A stretch of 10,933 bases of DNA, taken from an uncultured archaeon A07HN63 (GTDB taxonomy: Archaea; Halobacteriota; Halobacteria; Halobacteriales; Haloferacaceae). The stretch is taken from contig KI543221.1 of NCBI GenBank assembly GCA_000496215.1, forward strand, positions 47,533 to 58,465, given 5' to 3'. Below the pieces are notes generated by a model, which saw only the letters and a program-made list of their open reading frames with translations, searched no databases and had not been told where the DNA came from. Positions 1-5,744 of this stretch are shown piece after piece (within the stretch, counting starts at the first letter, position 1; every line of letters begins with the position of its first letter). Both the position numbers and the translations under genes were made by a program.

Positions 1-57
1 CGACCGACAAAACTCCCCCGACGATGGGGTTTTGAGCCTGTCAGCCGAAACGGGTCT

Positions 58-945
58 GTGAACGAACCGGGGATGGGGTGGCTCGGGACGGCCTACCTGC
101 GGGCGATACAGGCGGTCGGCCGACGGCTCTCCTACGGAACGAACGTCTACGAGCGGTCGTGGGACGTGCTGGTCGTCCTCGACGGCTGTCGCGCCGATCT
201 GCTGTCGGCTGTTGCCGACGAGTACGCGTTTCTGTCGTCCGTGGGTGCAGTTCGCTCCGTCGGGAGTTCCTCCTCCGAGTGGCTCGAACACACGTTTCAC
301 GACCAGCCCGAAACCGCCAGCACGGTCATGGTGACCGGCAACACGTGGACCGACCGGTATCTCGACGCCGACGCCTTCGCCGCCCTCGACGAGGTCTGGA
401 AGTACGCGTGGGACGACGAGCAGGGGACGATCCCGCCAAGGGCGATCACTAATCGTGCCATCGCGCAGGCGCGAGACCGCTCGCCTGACCGCCTTGTTGT
501 CCACTACATGCAGCCCCATCATCCATTCATCGCCGACCCGATCGACGGTGACGGCGGCCTCGTCCGCGCTGGGAGCCACAGCAACACGGCGAACCCGTGG
601 GTGCTGCTTCGTCAGGGTGATGTCGGCGTCGACCGCGTGTGGGACGCCTACCGCGCGACGCTCCGGTGTGTCCTCGACGAGGTGGCGGTGCTGTGTGAGA
701 ATCTCGACGGCCGAGTCGCGATCACGGCCGATCACGGCAACCTCTTCGGCGAGTGGGGGCTGTACGGCCACCCGATGGAGACACCGGTTCCCGCGCTGCT
801 CAGGGTGCCGTGGGCGGAGACGACAGCCACGGACCGCACCACCCGCGAGCCGACACTCGACCCGCCGGAGCCGCTACCGGTCGAGCGGGTGTACGGTGAC
901 GACGCAGCCGCCGACCAACTCGATGCGCTGGGGTATCGCGCATGA
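58..945 (+). CDS. AlkP-superfamily (sulfatase/phosphatase-like) hydrolase or transferase
   Basis: The 295-residue protein has the alkaline phosphatase superfamily layout. An N-terminal beta strand ends in LDGCRAD (residues 41-47, with Asp42 as likely metal ligand). A Ser-rich VGSSSSEWL (68-76) is where the nucleophile would lie. HYMQPHHPF (149-157) follows, then the metal site ITADHGNLFGEWG with H238 (222-238). No signal peptide or membrane segment is evident. The sulfatase CxPSR formylglycine motif is absent, so a classical sulfatase is unlikely; a phosphodiesterase or phospho-group transferase acting on polar lipids or glycans is an inference. The GTG at 58 is used as start, with ATG at 73 as an alternative; the frame is open back to base 1, so the true start may lie upstream. 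The gene overlaps the following glycosyltransferase by ATGA (942-945), implying co-translation and a shared pathway. The exact substrate is unknown. Confidence 0.8.
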   Translation: MNEPGMGWLGTAYLRAIQAVGRRLSYGTNVYERSWDVLVVLDGCRADLLSAVADEYAFLSSVGAVRSVGSSSSEWLEHTFHDQPETASTVMVTGNTWTDRYLDADAFAALDEVWKYAWDDEQGTIPPRAITNRAIAQARDRSPDRLVVHYMQPHHPFIADPIDGDGGLVRAGSHSNTANPWVLLRQGDVGVDRVWDAYRATLRCVLDEVAVLCENLDGRVAITADHGNLFGEWGLYGHPMETPVPALLRVPWAETTATDRTTREPTLDPPEPLPVERVYGDDAAADQLDALGYRA

Positions 946-2006
946 AGATCGGCCTGGTCGTCTACGGCGATCTCGACACGCGCTCTGGCGGGTTCCGCTA
1001 CGACCGGCAACTCGTCGCGGCCCTGCGAGCGATGGGTGAGACGGTCGAGGTGATCGAACTGCCGTGGCGATCGTACCCGCGTGGGCTGCTCGACAACCTC
1101 TCGCCCGGACTCCGGCGACGACTCGCGGGCGACCACGACGTGTTGCTGCAGGACGAACTCGCCCACCCCTCGCTCGTCGGGACGAATCACCGGCTCTCGA
1201 CGCCAATCGTGAGTATCGTCCACCATCTGCGCGCCAGCGAACCCAGCCGGCTCGCGTCGCTGTATCGTGCGGTCGAGGGTCGCTATCTCCGCGGCGCTGA
1301 CGGTGTCGTCTGCAACAGCACCGTCACGCGCGATGTGGTAACCGATCTCGGCGTCGATCCCGACCGGACTGTGGTTGCCCCGCCGGCCTGCGACCGCTTC
1401 GATCCCACCCTCGATCCTGACGCCATCGCCGAGCGGGCAGGCGAGACGCCGCTCCGCGTGCTCTTCGTCGGGAACATCTCGCCGCGCAAGGGCATCGATA
1501 CGCTGCTCGACGGGCTGGCGGCCACGGCTGCCGACGCGGCACTCACGGTCGTTGGTCGGTCGGTCGACGACGCCTACAGCAGCCGGCTTCGGGGGCGCGT
1601 TGCCGACAACGGGCTGACCGATCGGGTTACCTTCACCGGTGAGCTCAGCGACGCCGAACTGGCCGAGCAGTTCCGCGACCACCATACGCTGGCTGTCCCC
1701 TCTCGTTACGAGGGGTACGGCCTCGTCTATCTGGAGGCGATGAGCTTCGGGCTGCCGGCGGTCGCCTCCCGCGCCGGCGGCGCAACCGACATCGTCACCG
1801 ACGGCGAGAACGGCTTTCTCGTCGACCCCGACGATTCGGCTGCGGTCGCCGACGCGCTGACGACGCTGGCGACCGACCACGAGCGGCTGGCGGCGATGGG
1901 ACAGGCCGCCCGACAGCGGTACGACGCCCAGCCAGACTGGACCGAAACGGCCGAGCGGGTACAGCAGCTACTGGCCGATGTCGTTGCTGCGGCCGGGAAC
2001 TCGTAG
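942..2006 (+). CDS. GT4-family glycosyltransferase (GT-B fold)
   Basis: The 354-residue protein has two Rossmann-like halves typical of GT-B enzymes. The N-terminal acceptor domain begins MKIGLVVYGD with a Gly-rich SGGFRYD (15-21). The C-terminal donor-binding domain starts near VLFVGNISPRKG (173-184), the usual GT4 strand and phosphate-contacting R/K region. It contains the E-x7-E signature in EGYGLVYLE (E257 and E265), then GLPAVASRAGG (270-280) and the ENGFLV loop (289-294). It should transfer a sugar from a nucleotide-activated donor, retaining configuration, on the cytoplasmic side. No membrane helix is visible. Its start overlaps the preceding AlkP-type gene by four bases, so the two are an operon, probably for a surface glycan, glycolipid or exopolysaccharide. 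Donor and acceptor cannot be read from sequence. The 3' end lies 9 bp from the convergent moaA. Confidence 0.88.
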   Translation: MKIGLVVYGDLDTRSGGFRYDRQLVAALRAMGETVEVIELPWRSYPRGLLDNLSPGLRRRLAGDHDVLLQDELAHPSLVGTNHRLSTPIVSIVHHLRASEPSRLASLYRAVEGRYLRGADGVVCNSTVTRDVVTDLGVDPDRTVVAPPACDRFDPTLDPDAIAERAGETPLRVLFVGNISPRKGIDTLLDGLAATAADAALTVVGRSVDDAYSSRLRGRVADNGLTDRVTFTGELSDAELAEQFRDHHTLAVPSRYEGYGLVYLEAMSFGLPAVASRAGGATDIVTDGENGFLVDPDDSAAVADALTTLATDHERLAAMGQAARQRYDAQPDWTETAERVQQLLADVVAAAGNS

Positions 2007-2015
2007 CGCAACCGG

Positions 2016-3053
2016 TCAGTCGGCGGCTTGCGGCTGGTCGGGCAGATACTCCTCGTTGACGACCCACTCGTCGTCGTCGTTGCGGACCATGTACTCGCCG
2101 TAGTAGGGAACGCGGTTGGCGACGGTCTCGCGGAAGGTCTCGCGGATCTCCTCGCGGCTCATCTCGCCCATCGACCGGAGGTCGTCGTTGCGGTTGAGAC
2201 AGCCCTTCAGATAGCCCTCGTGGGTGACGCGCACGCGATGGCAGTTCGCACAGAAAGTGGGATTCTCGACGGGATCGACGATCTCGACCATCCCGCCGTT
2301 GGATTCGTCGATCTCGTCGTCCTCGTCGGCGTCGTCGCCGGCGATCCAGTAGCGCGTGCGGTTGTGCATCTCGCGCTGTTCGACGCGCGCGGAGATGTCG
2401 GCCAGCCAGTCGTGAACGCGCCCGATGTCGATGTTCCACTCCGGGTGGCCCGTCAGTTCGGGCATATACTCGATCAACTGGAGGCGGAGGCCGTCGCTGT
2501 TGGCGGCGTGTTCGACCATCCCCTCGACGTAGCCGGCGGTGTGTTTGAAGACGACCATGTTGAGCTTCACCGGCGCGAGGCCGGCGTCGACGGCCGCCTC
2601 GACGCCCTCAAGGACCTGTTCGTACGCGCCGGATTTCGTGATTTCGGCGAAGGCGTCGGGGTCGATGGCATCCTGTGAGACGTTGACGCGTTCGAGCCCG
2701 GCCGATTTGAGATCCTCGGCGCGACCCGGCAGGAAGGTCCCGTTGGTCGTCATTGAGGCGTCTATCGAGTCAGGCGTCCGGCGGATGATTGCTTCGAGGT
2801 CCTGTCGCAACATCGGCTCGCCGCCGGTGAACTTCACCTTCCTAACCCCAAACTCCGCGACGACCTCCAGAAAGCGGACTACGTCGTCGGCGGTCATCTC
2901 GTTGTCGTCGGGTTCCATCGGGCCGCGCGTGTCACCAAGCCCCTCGTTGTGGCAGTAGACACAGTCGAAGTTACACCGGTCGGTGAGTGACACGCGCACG
3001 CCCGTGACCTCCCGACCGAACTCGTCTTCCAGCGGCCCGTCCATATCTACCAT
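2016..3053 (-). CDS. moaA: GTP 3',8-cyclase MoaA (molybdenum cofactor biosynthesis)
   Basis: This radical-SAM enzyme converts GTP to 3',8-cyclo-GTP, the first step of molybdopterin synthesis. The SAM-binding 4Fe-4S motif is RCNFDCVYC (C27, C31, C34), followed by KFTGGEPMLR (74-83). The second, substrate-side cluster is supplied by FCANC...GC (C268, C271, C285). The 345-residue length is close to the family norm. The ATG at 3053 gives the longest ORF, but a TATA-like ATTTAATT (3068-3075) lies about 27 nt before the in-frame ATG at 3044. A leaderless transcript beginning at that codon (342 residues, MDGPLEDEFG...) is therefore more likely. Unusually, the C-terminus ends in ...LPDQPQAAD and lacks the terminal Gly-Gly known in many MoaA proteins. 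Lying beside nitrate reductase genes, it plausibly supplies cofactor to NasA, though it would serve all molybdoenzymes. Confidence 0.93.
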   Translation of the reverse strand: MVDMDGPLEDEFGREVTGVRVSLTDRCNFDCVYCHNEGLGDTRGPMEPDDNEMTADDVVRFLEVVAEFGVRKVKFTGGEPMLRQDLEAIIRRTPDSIDASMTTNGTFLPGRAEDLKSAGLERVNVSQDAIDPDAFAEITKSGAYEQVLEGVEAAVDAGLAPVKLNMVVFKHTAGYVEGMVEHAANSDGLRLQLIEYMPELTGHPEWNIDIGRVHDWLADISARVEQREMHNRTRYWIAGDDADEDDEIDESNGGMVEIVDPVENPTFCANCHRVRVTHEGYLKGCLNRNDDLRSMGEMSREEIRETFRETVANRVPYYGEYMVRNDDDEWVVNEEYLPDQPQAAD

Positions 3054-3067
3054 CTCGTCGCTCCGAC

Positions 3068-3075
3068 AATTAAAT
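3068..3075 (-). promoter_or_regulatory. TATA-like box for moaA
   Basis: On the minus strand this reads ATTTAATT. Its centre is about 27 nt upstream of the ATG at 3044 and about 18 nt upstream of the ATG at 3053. Haloarchaeal leaderless genes usually have the box about 26-28 nt before the start codon, so it supports the second ATG. No ribosome-binding site is seen before either codon. Confidence 0.5.
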
Positions 3076-3184
3076 CCACGGGGTCTTCGCCCAATTTAGT
3101 AAGGAGAACCAATTTCATAGCCCGATACTGTCACGACGTTCAATTACATTTCTCGCATTTTGGGGCAAACGTTGGGTCTCTGCT

Positions 3185-3214
3185 GGCAGAAACTGCTGTC
3201 CGCAGTTTGTTGCC
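3185..3214 (-). terminator. Stem-loop downstream of the small membrane gene (possible terminator)
   Basis: A perfect 7-bp stem, AAACTGC (3190-3196) and GCAGTTT (3202-3208), encloses the loop TGTCC. It can extend through a small bulge by GGCA/TGCC (3185-3188 and 3211-3214). It lies about 20 bp past the stop of the 39-residue gene and about 110 bp upstream of the moaA promoter. There is no long T tract, so a role in termination or processing is only inferred. Confidence 0.3.
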
Positions 3215-3227
3215 GCCGGCGATGCAC

Positions 3228-3347
3228 TCACCTGAACAGCGAAAAGAACATCCCGAAGATGACCAGCACGATCAGGAGTGCGATAACCGCGGCGATGATA
3301 ACGCCGCCGGGGCCTCCGAGGAACCCACCGAGAGTTTCTGCTATCAT
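3228..3347 (-). CDS. 39-residue single-pass membrane protein, function unknown
   Basis: On the minus strand, ATG at 3347 to TGA at 3228-3230 encodes 39 residues. The polar Gly-rich N-terminus (MIAETLGGFLGGPGG) is followed by an unbroken hydrophobic segment from about residue 16 to 38 (VIIAAVIALLIVLVIFGMFF), ending SLFR. This is one transmembrane helix with a single positive residue at the C-terminus. TTTATA (3372-3377) is centred 27 nt before the ATG, an ideal spacing for a leaderless haloarchaeal promoter. G/C-ended codons are common in the helix. It lies alone between moaA and nirA, all on the same strand, and has its own promoter. I do not recognise the family. Its position suggests, but does not show, a role as a small subunit or membrane partner linked to nitrogen or cofactor metabolism. 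Confidence 0.6.
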   Translation of the reverse strand: MIAETLGGFLGGPGGVIIAAVIALLIVLVIFGMFFSLFR

Positions 3348-3371
3348 GGCTATCGCTACGGCGTTACTCAG

Positions 3372-3377
3372 TATAAA
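3372..3377 (-). promoter_or_regulatory. TATA box for the 39-residue membrane protein gene
   Basis: TTTATA on the minus strand, preceded by AAA, lies with its centre 27 nt before the ATG at 3347. The start codon would be at or next to the transcript 5' end (leaderless). Confidence 0.5.
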
Positions 3378-3401
3378 TTTCTTCGTCATCCGGGATCGCA
3401 A

Positions 3402-3429
3402 GATCGGTCAGTGTGGGCCCCCACCGATC
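3402..3429 (-). terminator. Inverted repeat downstream of nirA
   Basis: GATCGGT (3402-3408) and ACCGATC (3423-3429) are perfect 7-bp inverted arms around a 14-base spacer that itself contains GGG/CCC complementarity. It begins about 38 bp past the nirA stop and just upstream of the next promoter, so it may terminate nirA transcripts or be a binding site. No T run follows. Confidence 0.35.
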
Positions 3430-3466
3430 ACGTAGAGGCGAACACCCACCGATATAGCGGTCACCC

Positions 3467-5218
3467 TCAGTCGTCTGCGGAGGCAGCCTCGGGGCTCGGG
3501 TCCCCTGTCTCGGCGAAGGGATACCACGCCTGTTTGGCGTCCGTGAGACACGGGTCGTTGTACGTTGTCTCCTCTGGTTCGGCGAATTCGATCAGTTGTT
3601 CGTCGCCGGTTGCGTCAGCCCACTCGCGGAACGTCTGGCCGCCCTCGCGGTGGGCCGCAAACGCCTCGACAAGGTTTCGGATCGAGCCGGGGACCTCGTC
3701 TGCGGGGATGCGCTGACGAATCCACTCGACGAACGACGGATCCTCACCGATGCCGCCGCCGACACCCAGATCCAGCGTCTCGACCATCTCTCCATCCTTG
3801 CGGCCGCGCATCCCGATCAGCCCGATATCCGCGGTGTTGGCGTGTCCACAGTCGGCCGTACAGCCCGAGTAGTGGATCTTGAGTTGCTCGACATCGGCCG
3901 GGAGCTCGACACTGTCACGCAGCCACCGCAGCATCCTCGACATCCGGGCCTTGGTCTCGGTGAGCGCGAGATTGCAGAACTCGGTGCCGGTACAGGCCAT
4001 CGCCCCGCGGGTGAAGGGATTGGGTTCGGGTTTGTGTTTGTCCAACAGTGGCTCGTCCAGTAGTTCGTCGACACGATCACTGTCGATATCGATGAGAATC
4101 GGGTTCTGTCGCCGGGTCAGTCGAAGTCGGCCGGAGCCGTACTCGTCTGCGAGGTCGGCGAGTTCGATCGCCTCCTCGGCTGGCATGCGTCCGACGGCGA
4201 CGCTGAGCCCAACGTAGTAGTTGCCGTCCGTCTGCTCGTGGACGCCGAGGTAGTCGAACTGGTCGGCGTCGCTGCGACCGGCGTTGTAGGTGTACTCCTC
4301 TCGCATATCTTCGCCGGCGGTATGAAGTTCGAAATCGACGTACTCCTCCTGTAACAGCTCCCGAATCCACTCTGTCCCGTGTTCGTCAACGAAGAACCGT
4401 GAGCGGTTCTTGTTCCGGTTCTGTCGGTTGCCGTGGTCGTGGTAGAGTTCGACGAAGCCACGAACCACCTCGTAGGCGTTGTCCGGGTCGACGAAAACAT
4501 CCAGCGGGCGAGCCACCCGTGGTTCGTGCCCGCCGAGGCCGCCACCGACGCGGACGTTGAAGCCGAGCGTTTCCTCCCCGTCGATCTCTTTTCTTGCGGG
4601 CTCGAGCCCGATATCGTTGATCGAGTCCTGCGCGCCGCCCTCTGGGGTTCCCGTGATCGAGATATTGAATTTGCGCGGCATATTACAGAGATCGTTGTCG
4701 CCGCGGATTTCCTCCTGGAACCGATCAAGCAGCGGCAACGTATCGATGATCTCGTCCTTCGAGATGCCGGCGACGGGACAGCCGGAAATGTTGCGCATCG
4801 TGTCGCCACCCGACGACCGTGTCGTGACGCCGACAGCCTCCAGTTTTTCCCATATCTCCGGGACATCCTCGAGTTCGATCCAGTGCAACTGAATCGACTG
4901 CCGGGTGGTGAAGTCGATCCAGCCGTTGCCGTACTCGGGGTTGGCAACCGGCCCCTGGGCGTACTCTCTGGCCACCTCGCCGATGGCGCGAAGCTGCCCC
5001 GGTTGAAGCCGGCCGTTGCAGTTGGTCAACCGCATCATGAAGTAGCCGTCCTGCCCGTCTCGCTGGTGAAAGACGCCGCAGAACTTGAAGCGGGAGAACC
5101 ACGCCTCGCGCTCGTCCTCGGGAATCGACTCGTACCCCTGTTCGGCGAATTCGAGCAATTTCTCACGGACAGCGTCGCCGTAGAGCTCTTCCTTGTACTC
5201 CTCTTTTTTGTGAACCAT
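3467..5218 (-). CDS. nirA: Ferredoxin-dependent assimilatory nitrite reductase
   Basis: The 583-residue protein belongs to the siroheme/4Fe-4S nitrite-sulfite reductase family and should reduce nitrite to ammonium with six electrons from ferredoxin. Two ferredoxin-like half domains are visible: FTTRQSIQLHWI (103-114) and LTRRQNPILIDI (367-378). GDTMRNISGCPVAG (138-151) is the siroheme-contact segment typical of NirA. Cluster and siroheme cysteines are CTGTEFC (C409, C415) followed by ALTETK, and GCTADCG (C453, C457); the family consensus there is GCPNxCG, so T-A replaces P-N. A sulfite reductase is less likely given the nasA neighbours. GGAGG at 5228-5232 lies 9 nt before the ATG, supporting this start. 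It is divergent from nasA1 across a 522-bp AT-rich region. In Haloferax mediterranei the equivalent gene is called nasD. Confidence 0.93.
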   Translation of the reverse strand: MVHKKEEYKEELYGDAVREKLLEFAEQGYESIPEDEREAWFSRFKFCGVFHQRDGQDGYFMMRLTNCNGRLQPGQLRAIGEVAREYAQGPVANPEYGNGWIDFTTRQSIQLHWIELEDVPEIWEKLEAVGVTTRSSGGDTMRNISGCPVAGISKDEIIDTLPLLDRFQEEIRGDNDLCNMPRKFNISITGTPEGGAQDSINDIGLEPARKEIDGEETLGFNVRVGGGLGGHEPRVARPLDVFVDPDNAYEVVRGFVELYHDHGNRQNRNKNRSRFFVDEHGTEWIRELLQEEYVDFELHTAGEDMREEYTYNAGRSDADQFDYLGVHEQTDGNYYVGLSVAVGRMPAEEAIELADLADEYGSGRLRLTRRQNPILIDIDSDRVDELLDEPLLDKHKPEPNPFTRGAMACTGTEFCNLALTETKARMSRMLRWLRDSVELPADVEQLKIHYSGCTADCGHANTADIGLIGMRGRKDGEMVETLDLGVGGGIGEDPSFVEWIRQRIPADEVPGSIRNLVEAFAAHREGGQTFREWADATGDEQLIEFAEPEETTYNDPCLTDAKQAWYPFAETGDPSPEAASADD

Positions 5219-5286
5219 CAGTTTGCGCCTCCAGCAACGAACTGCAATTCTTTGCGCTTTACGATGGCTGTGTGCTCACTAAGCAT
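5218..5286 (-). CDS. Possible 22-residue leader ORF overlapping the nirA start
   Basis: On the minus strand an ATG at 5286 opens 22 codons whose TGA overlaps the nirA ATG as TGATG (5216-5220). It begins MLSEHTAIVKRK. A TATA-like element at 5324-5332 would place the transcript start near 5301, about 15 nt before this ATG. The nirA ribosome site GGAGG lies inside it, so translating it could alter access to the nirA start. Composition gives no independent coding evidence and it may be chance. The same frame stays open to an ATG at 5466, but that lies upstream of the likely promoter. Confidence 0.22.
   Translation of the reverse strand: MLSEHTAIVKRKELQFVAGGAN
5228..5232 (-). promoter_or_regulatory. 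Shine-Dalgarno site of nirA
   Basis: GGAGG on the minus strand, 9 nt before the nirA ATG at 5218, matches the anti-SD of haloarchaeal 16S rRNA. It shows nirA is translated from a leadered transcript, unlike its apparently leaderless neighbours. Confidence 0.6.
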
Positions 5287-5288
5287 AG

Positions 5289-5307
5289 ATATTAGTTCGA
5301 ATATTAG
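5289..5307. repeat. Paired ATATTAG repeats near the nirA transcript start
   Basis: Two exact ATATTAG copies (5289-5295 and 5301-5307) are spaced 12 bp start to start with TTCGA between them; ATATT/AATAT also reads as an inverted repeat. They sit just downstream of the nirA TATA-like box, where a repressor could block initiation. Function is inferred from position only. Confidence 0.3.
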
Positions 5308-5323
5308 CGTAAAAAGTTGCTCA

Positions 5324-5332
5324 TTTAATAAA
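5324..5332 (-). promoter_or_regulatory. TATA-like box for nirA
   Basis: TTTATTAAA on the minus strand, about 110 nt before the nirA ATG. A start about 27 nt downstream would give an 80-85 nt 5' leader, consistent with the presence of a ribosome-binding site. Other AT-rich candidates exist nearby. Confidence 0.35.
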
Positions 5333-5422
5333 TATGGAAATATCGGGACAGAGCAGACACATCGCAAGATCAGATCTATGGGTGGGTATATTCCGGATTG
5401 TGTGTATGGAAATTTAATACAA

Positions 5423-5591
5423 CAAAAAATACGACAACTATTACACGATTCACAATACGTTCCCACTGCTCAGTAATACCCCGCCGATTCTACCGAGATC
5501 CACCGGCAAAGAAGAATACGAGGAACATAGCCCCACGTGTGTGGGCGCAATCAATGTTTTGCATACGTACAAAAGTAGTCGCAAAATACGA
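5423..5591. repeat. Cluster of AATACG motifs upstream of nasA1
   Basis: AATACG followed by A or T occurs at 5428-5434 (within CAAAAAATACGA, 5423-5434), 5454-5460, 5515-5521 and 5585-5591 (within CAAAATACGAAAA). The 12-mer CAAAAAATACGA is repeated exactly upstream of nasA2 at 7927-7938. This is a candidate operator or activator site for the nitrate genes, although A-rich background makes chance copies possible. Confidence 0.35.
5532..5545. promoter_or_regulatory. GC-rich inverted repeat in the control region
   Basis: CCCAC (5532-5536), loop GTGT, GTGGG (5541-5545) is a perfect 5-bp inverted repeat standing out in AT-rich DNA between the AATACG motifs. It could be a regulator site or a small hairpin. 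No further evidence. Confidence 0.25.
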
Positions 5592-5603
5592 AAATCAAAA
5601 CAA

Positions 5604-5608
5604 TTATA
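5604..5608 (+). promoter_or_regulatory. TATA-like element for nasA1
   Basis: TTATA within CAATTATACC. A transcript start about 27 nt on, near 5633, would give a leader of roughly 108 nt to the nasA1 ATG and 16 nt to the short ORF at 5649. This agrees with nasA1 using a ribosome-binding site. Confidence 0.3.
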
Positions 5609-5648
5609 CCGCTCATTACACCAGTATTAGATCAGAAACAACACAGAA

Positions 5649-5744
5649 ATGACGACACCCTTACGTCTCAGCCCTGGCAGGGAACGCACACTGGCTCCGC
5701 CTGCAGCACGTGTGGGTCGGATCGGCCGACGGAGGCAGCGATGA
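5649..5744 (+). CDS. Possible 31-residue leader ORF overlapping the nasA1 start
   Basis: ATG at 5649 opens 31 codons ending in TGA at 5742-5744, overlapping the nasA1 ATG as ATGA. It begins MTTPLRLSPGR and is Arg/Pro-rich, unlike acidic haloarchaeal proteins, so it could be a short regulatory reading frame or chance. The ribosome site of nasA1 lies within it. A very similar start, GAGATGACGACAC, occurs at 7854-7866 before nasA2. Confidence 0.2.
   Translation: MTTPLRLSPGRERTLAPPAARVGRIGRRRQR
5731..5735 (+). promoter_or_regulatory. Shine-Dalgarno site of nasA1
   Basis: GGAGG ends 5 nt before the ATG at 5741. It decides this start against the reading frame that stays open upstream to 5579 without any ATG, GTG or TTG. 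Confidence 0.6.

Larger units (their letters stand above)
5219..5740. other. AT-rich divergent control region between nirA and nasA1
   Basis: This 522-bp stretch has no convincing gene. It holds a TATA-like box for nirA (5324-5332, minus strand) and direct repeats ATATTAG (5289-5295 and 5301-5307) separated by TTCGA. Several AATACG motifs occur at 5423-5591. A short GC-rich hairpin, CCCAC-GTGT-GTGGG, lies at 5532-5545. A TATA-like TTATA for nasA1 is at 5604-5608. From 5650 to 5740 it turns abruptly GC-rich. The opposite transcription of nirA and nasA1 suggests common control by nitrate, ammonium or both. Confidence 0.6.

Noticed and set aside
732..1880. 382-codon open frame antisense to the AlkP and GT4 genes
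   Set aside because: Shadow of two well-supported genes; composition and absence of motifs match antisense artefacts.
3160..3435. 91-codon plus-strand frame in the moaA-nirA spacer
   Set aside because: It overlaps the minus-strand membrane protein gene, which has a far better promoter and a clean transmembrane helix; the plus-strand product is basic and shows no features.
5218..5466. 82-codon minus-strand frame with a Cys-rich N-terminus (CESCNSC) ending on the nirA start
   Set aside because: It lies in AT-rich DNA and would begin upstream of the likely nirA promoter; only its last 22 codons could lie on the nirA transcript.
4433..5476. 347-codon plus-strand frame antisense to nirA running into the control region
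   Set aside because: It covers the certain nirA coding strand, and its tail in AT-rich DNA has no coding bias or homology that I recognise.
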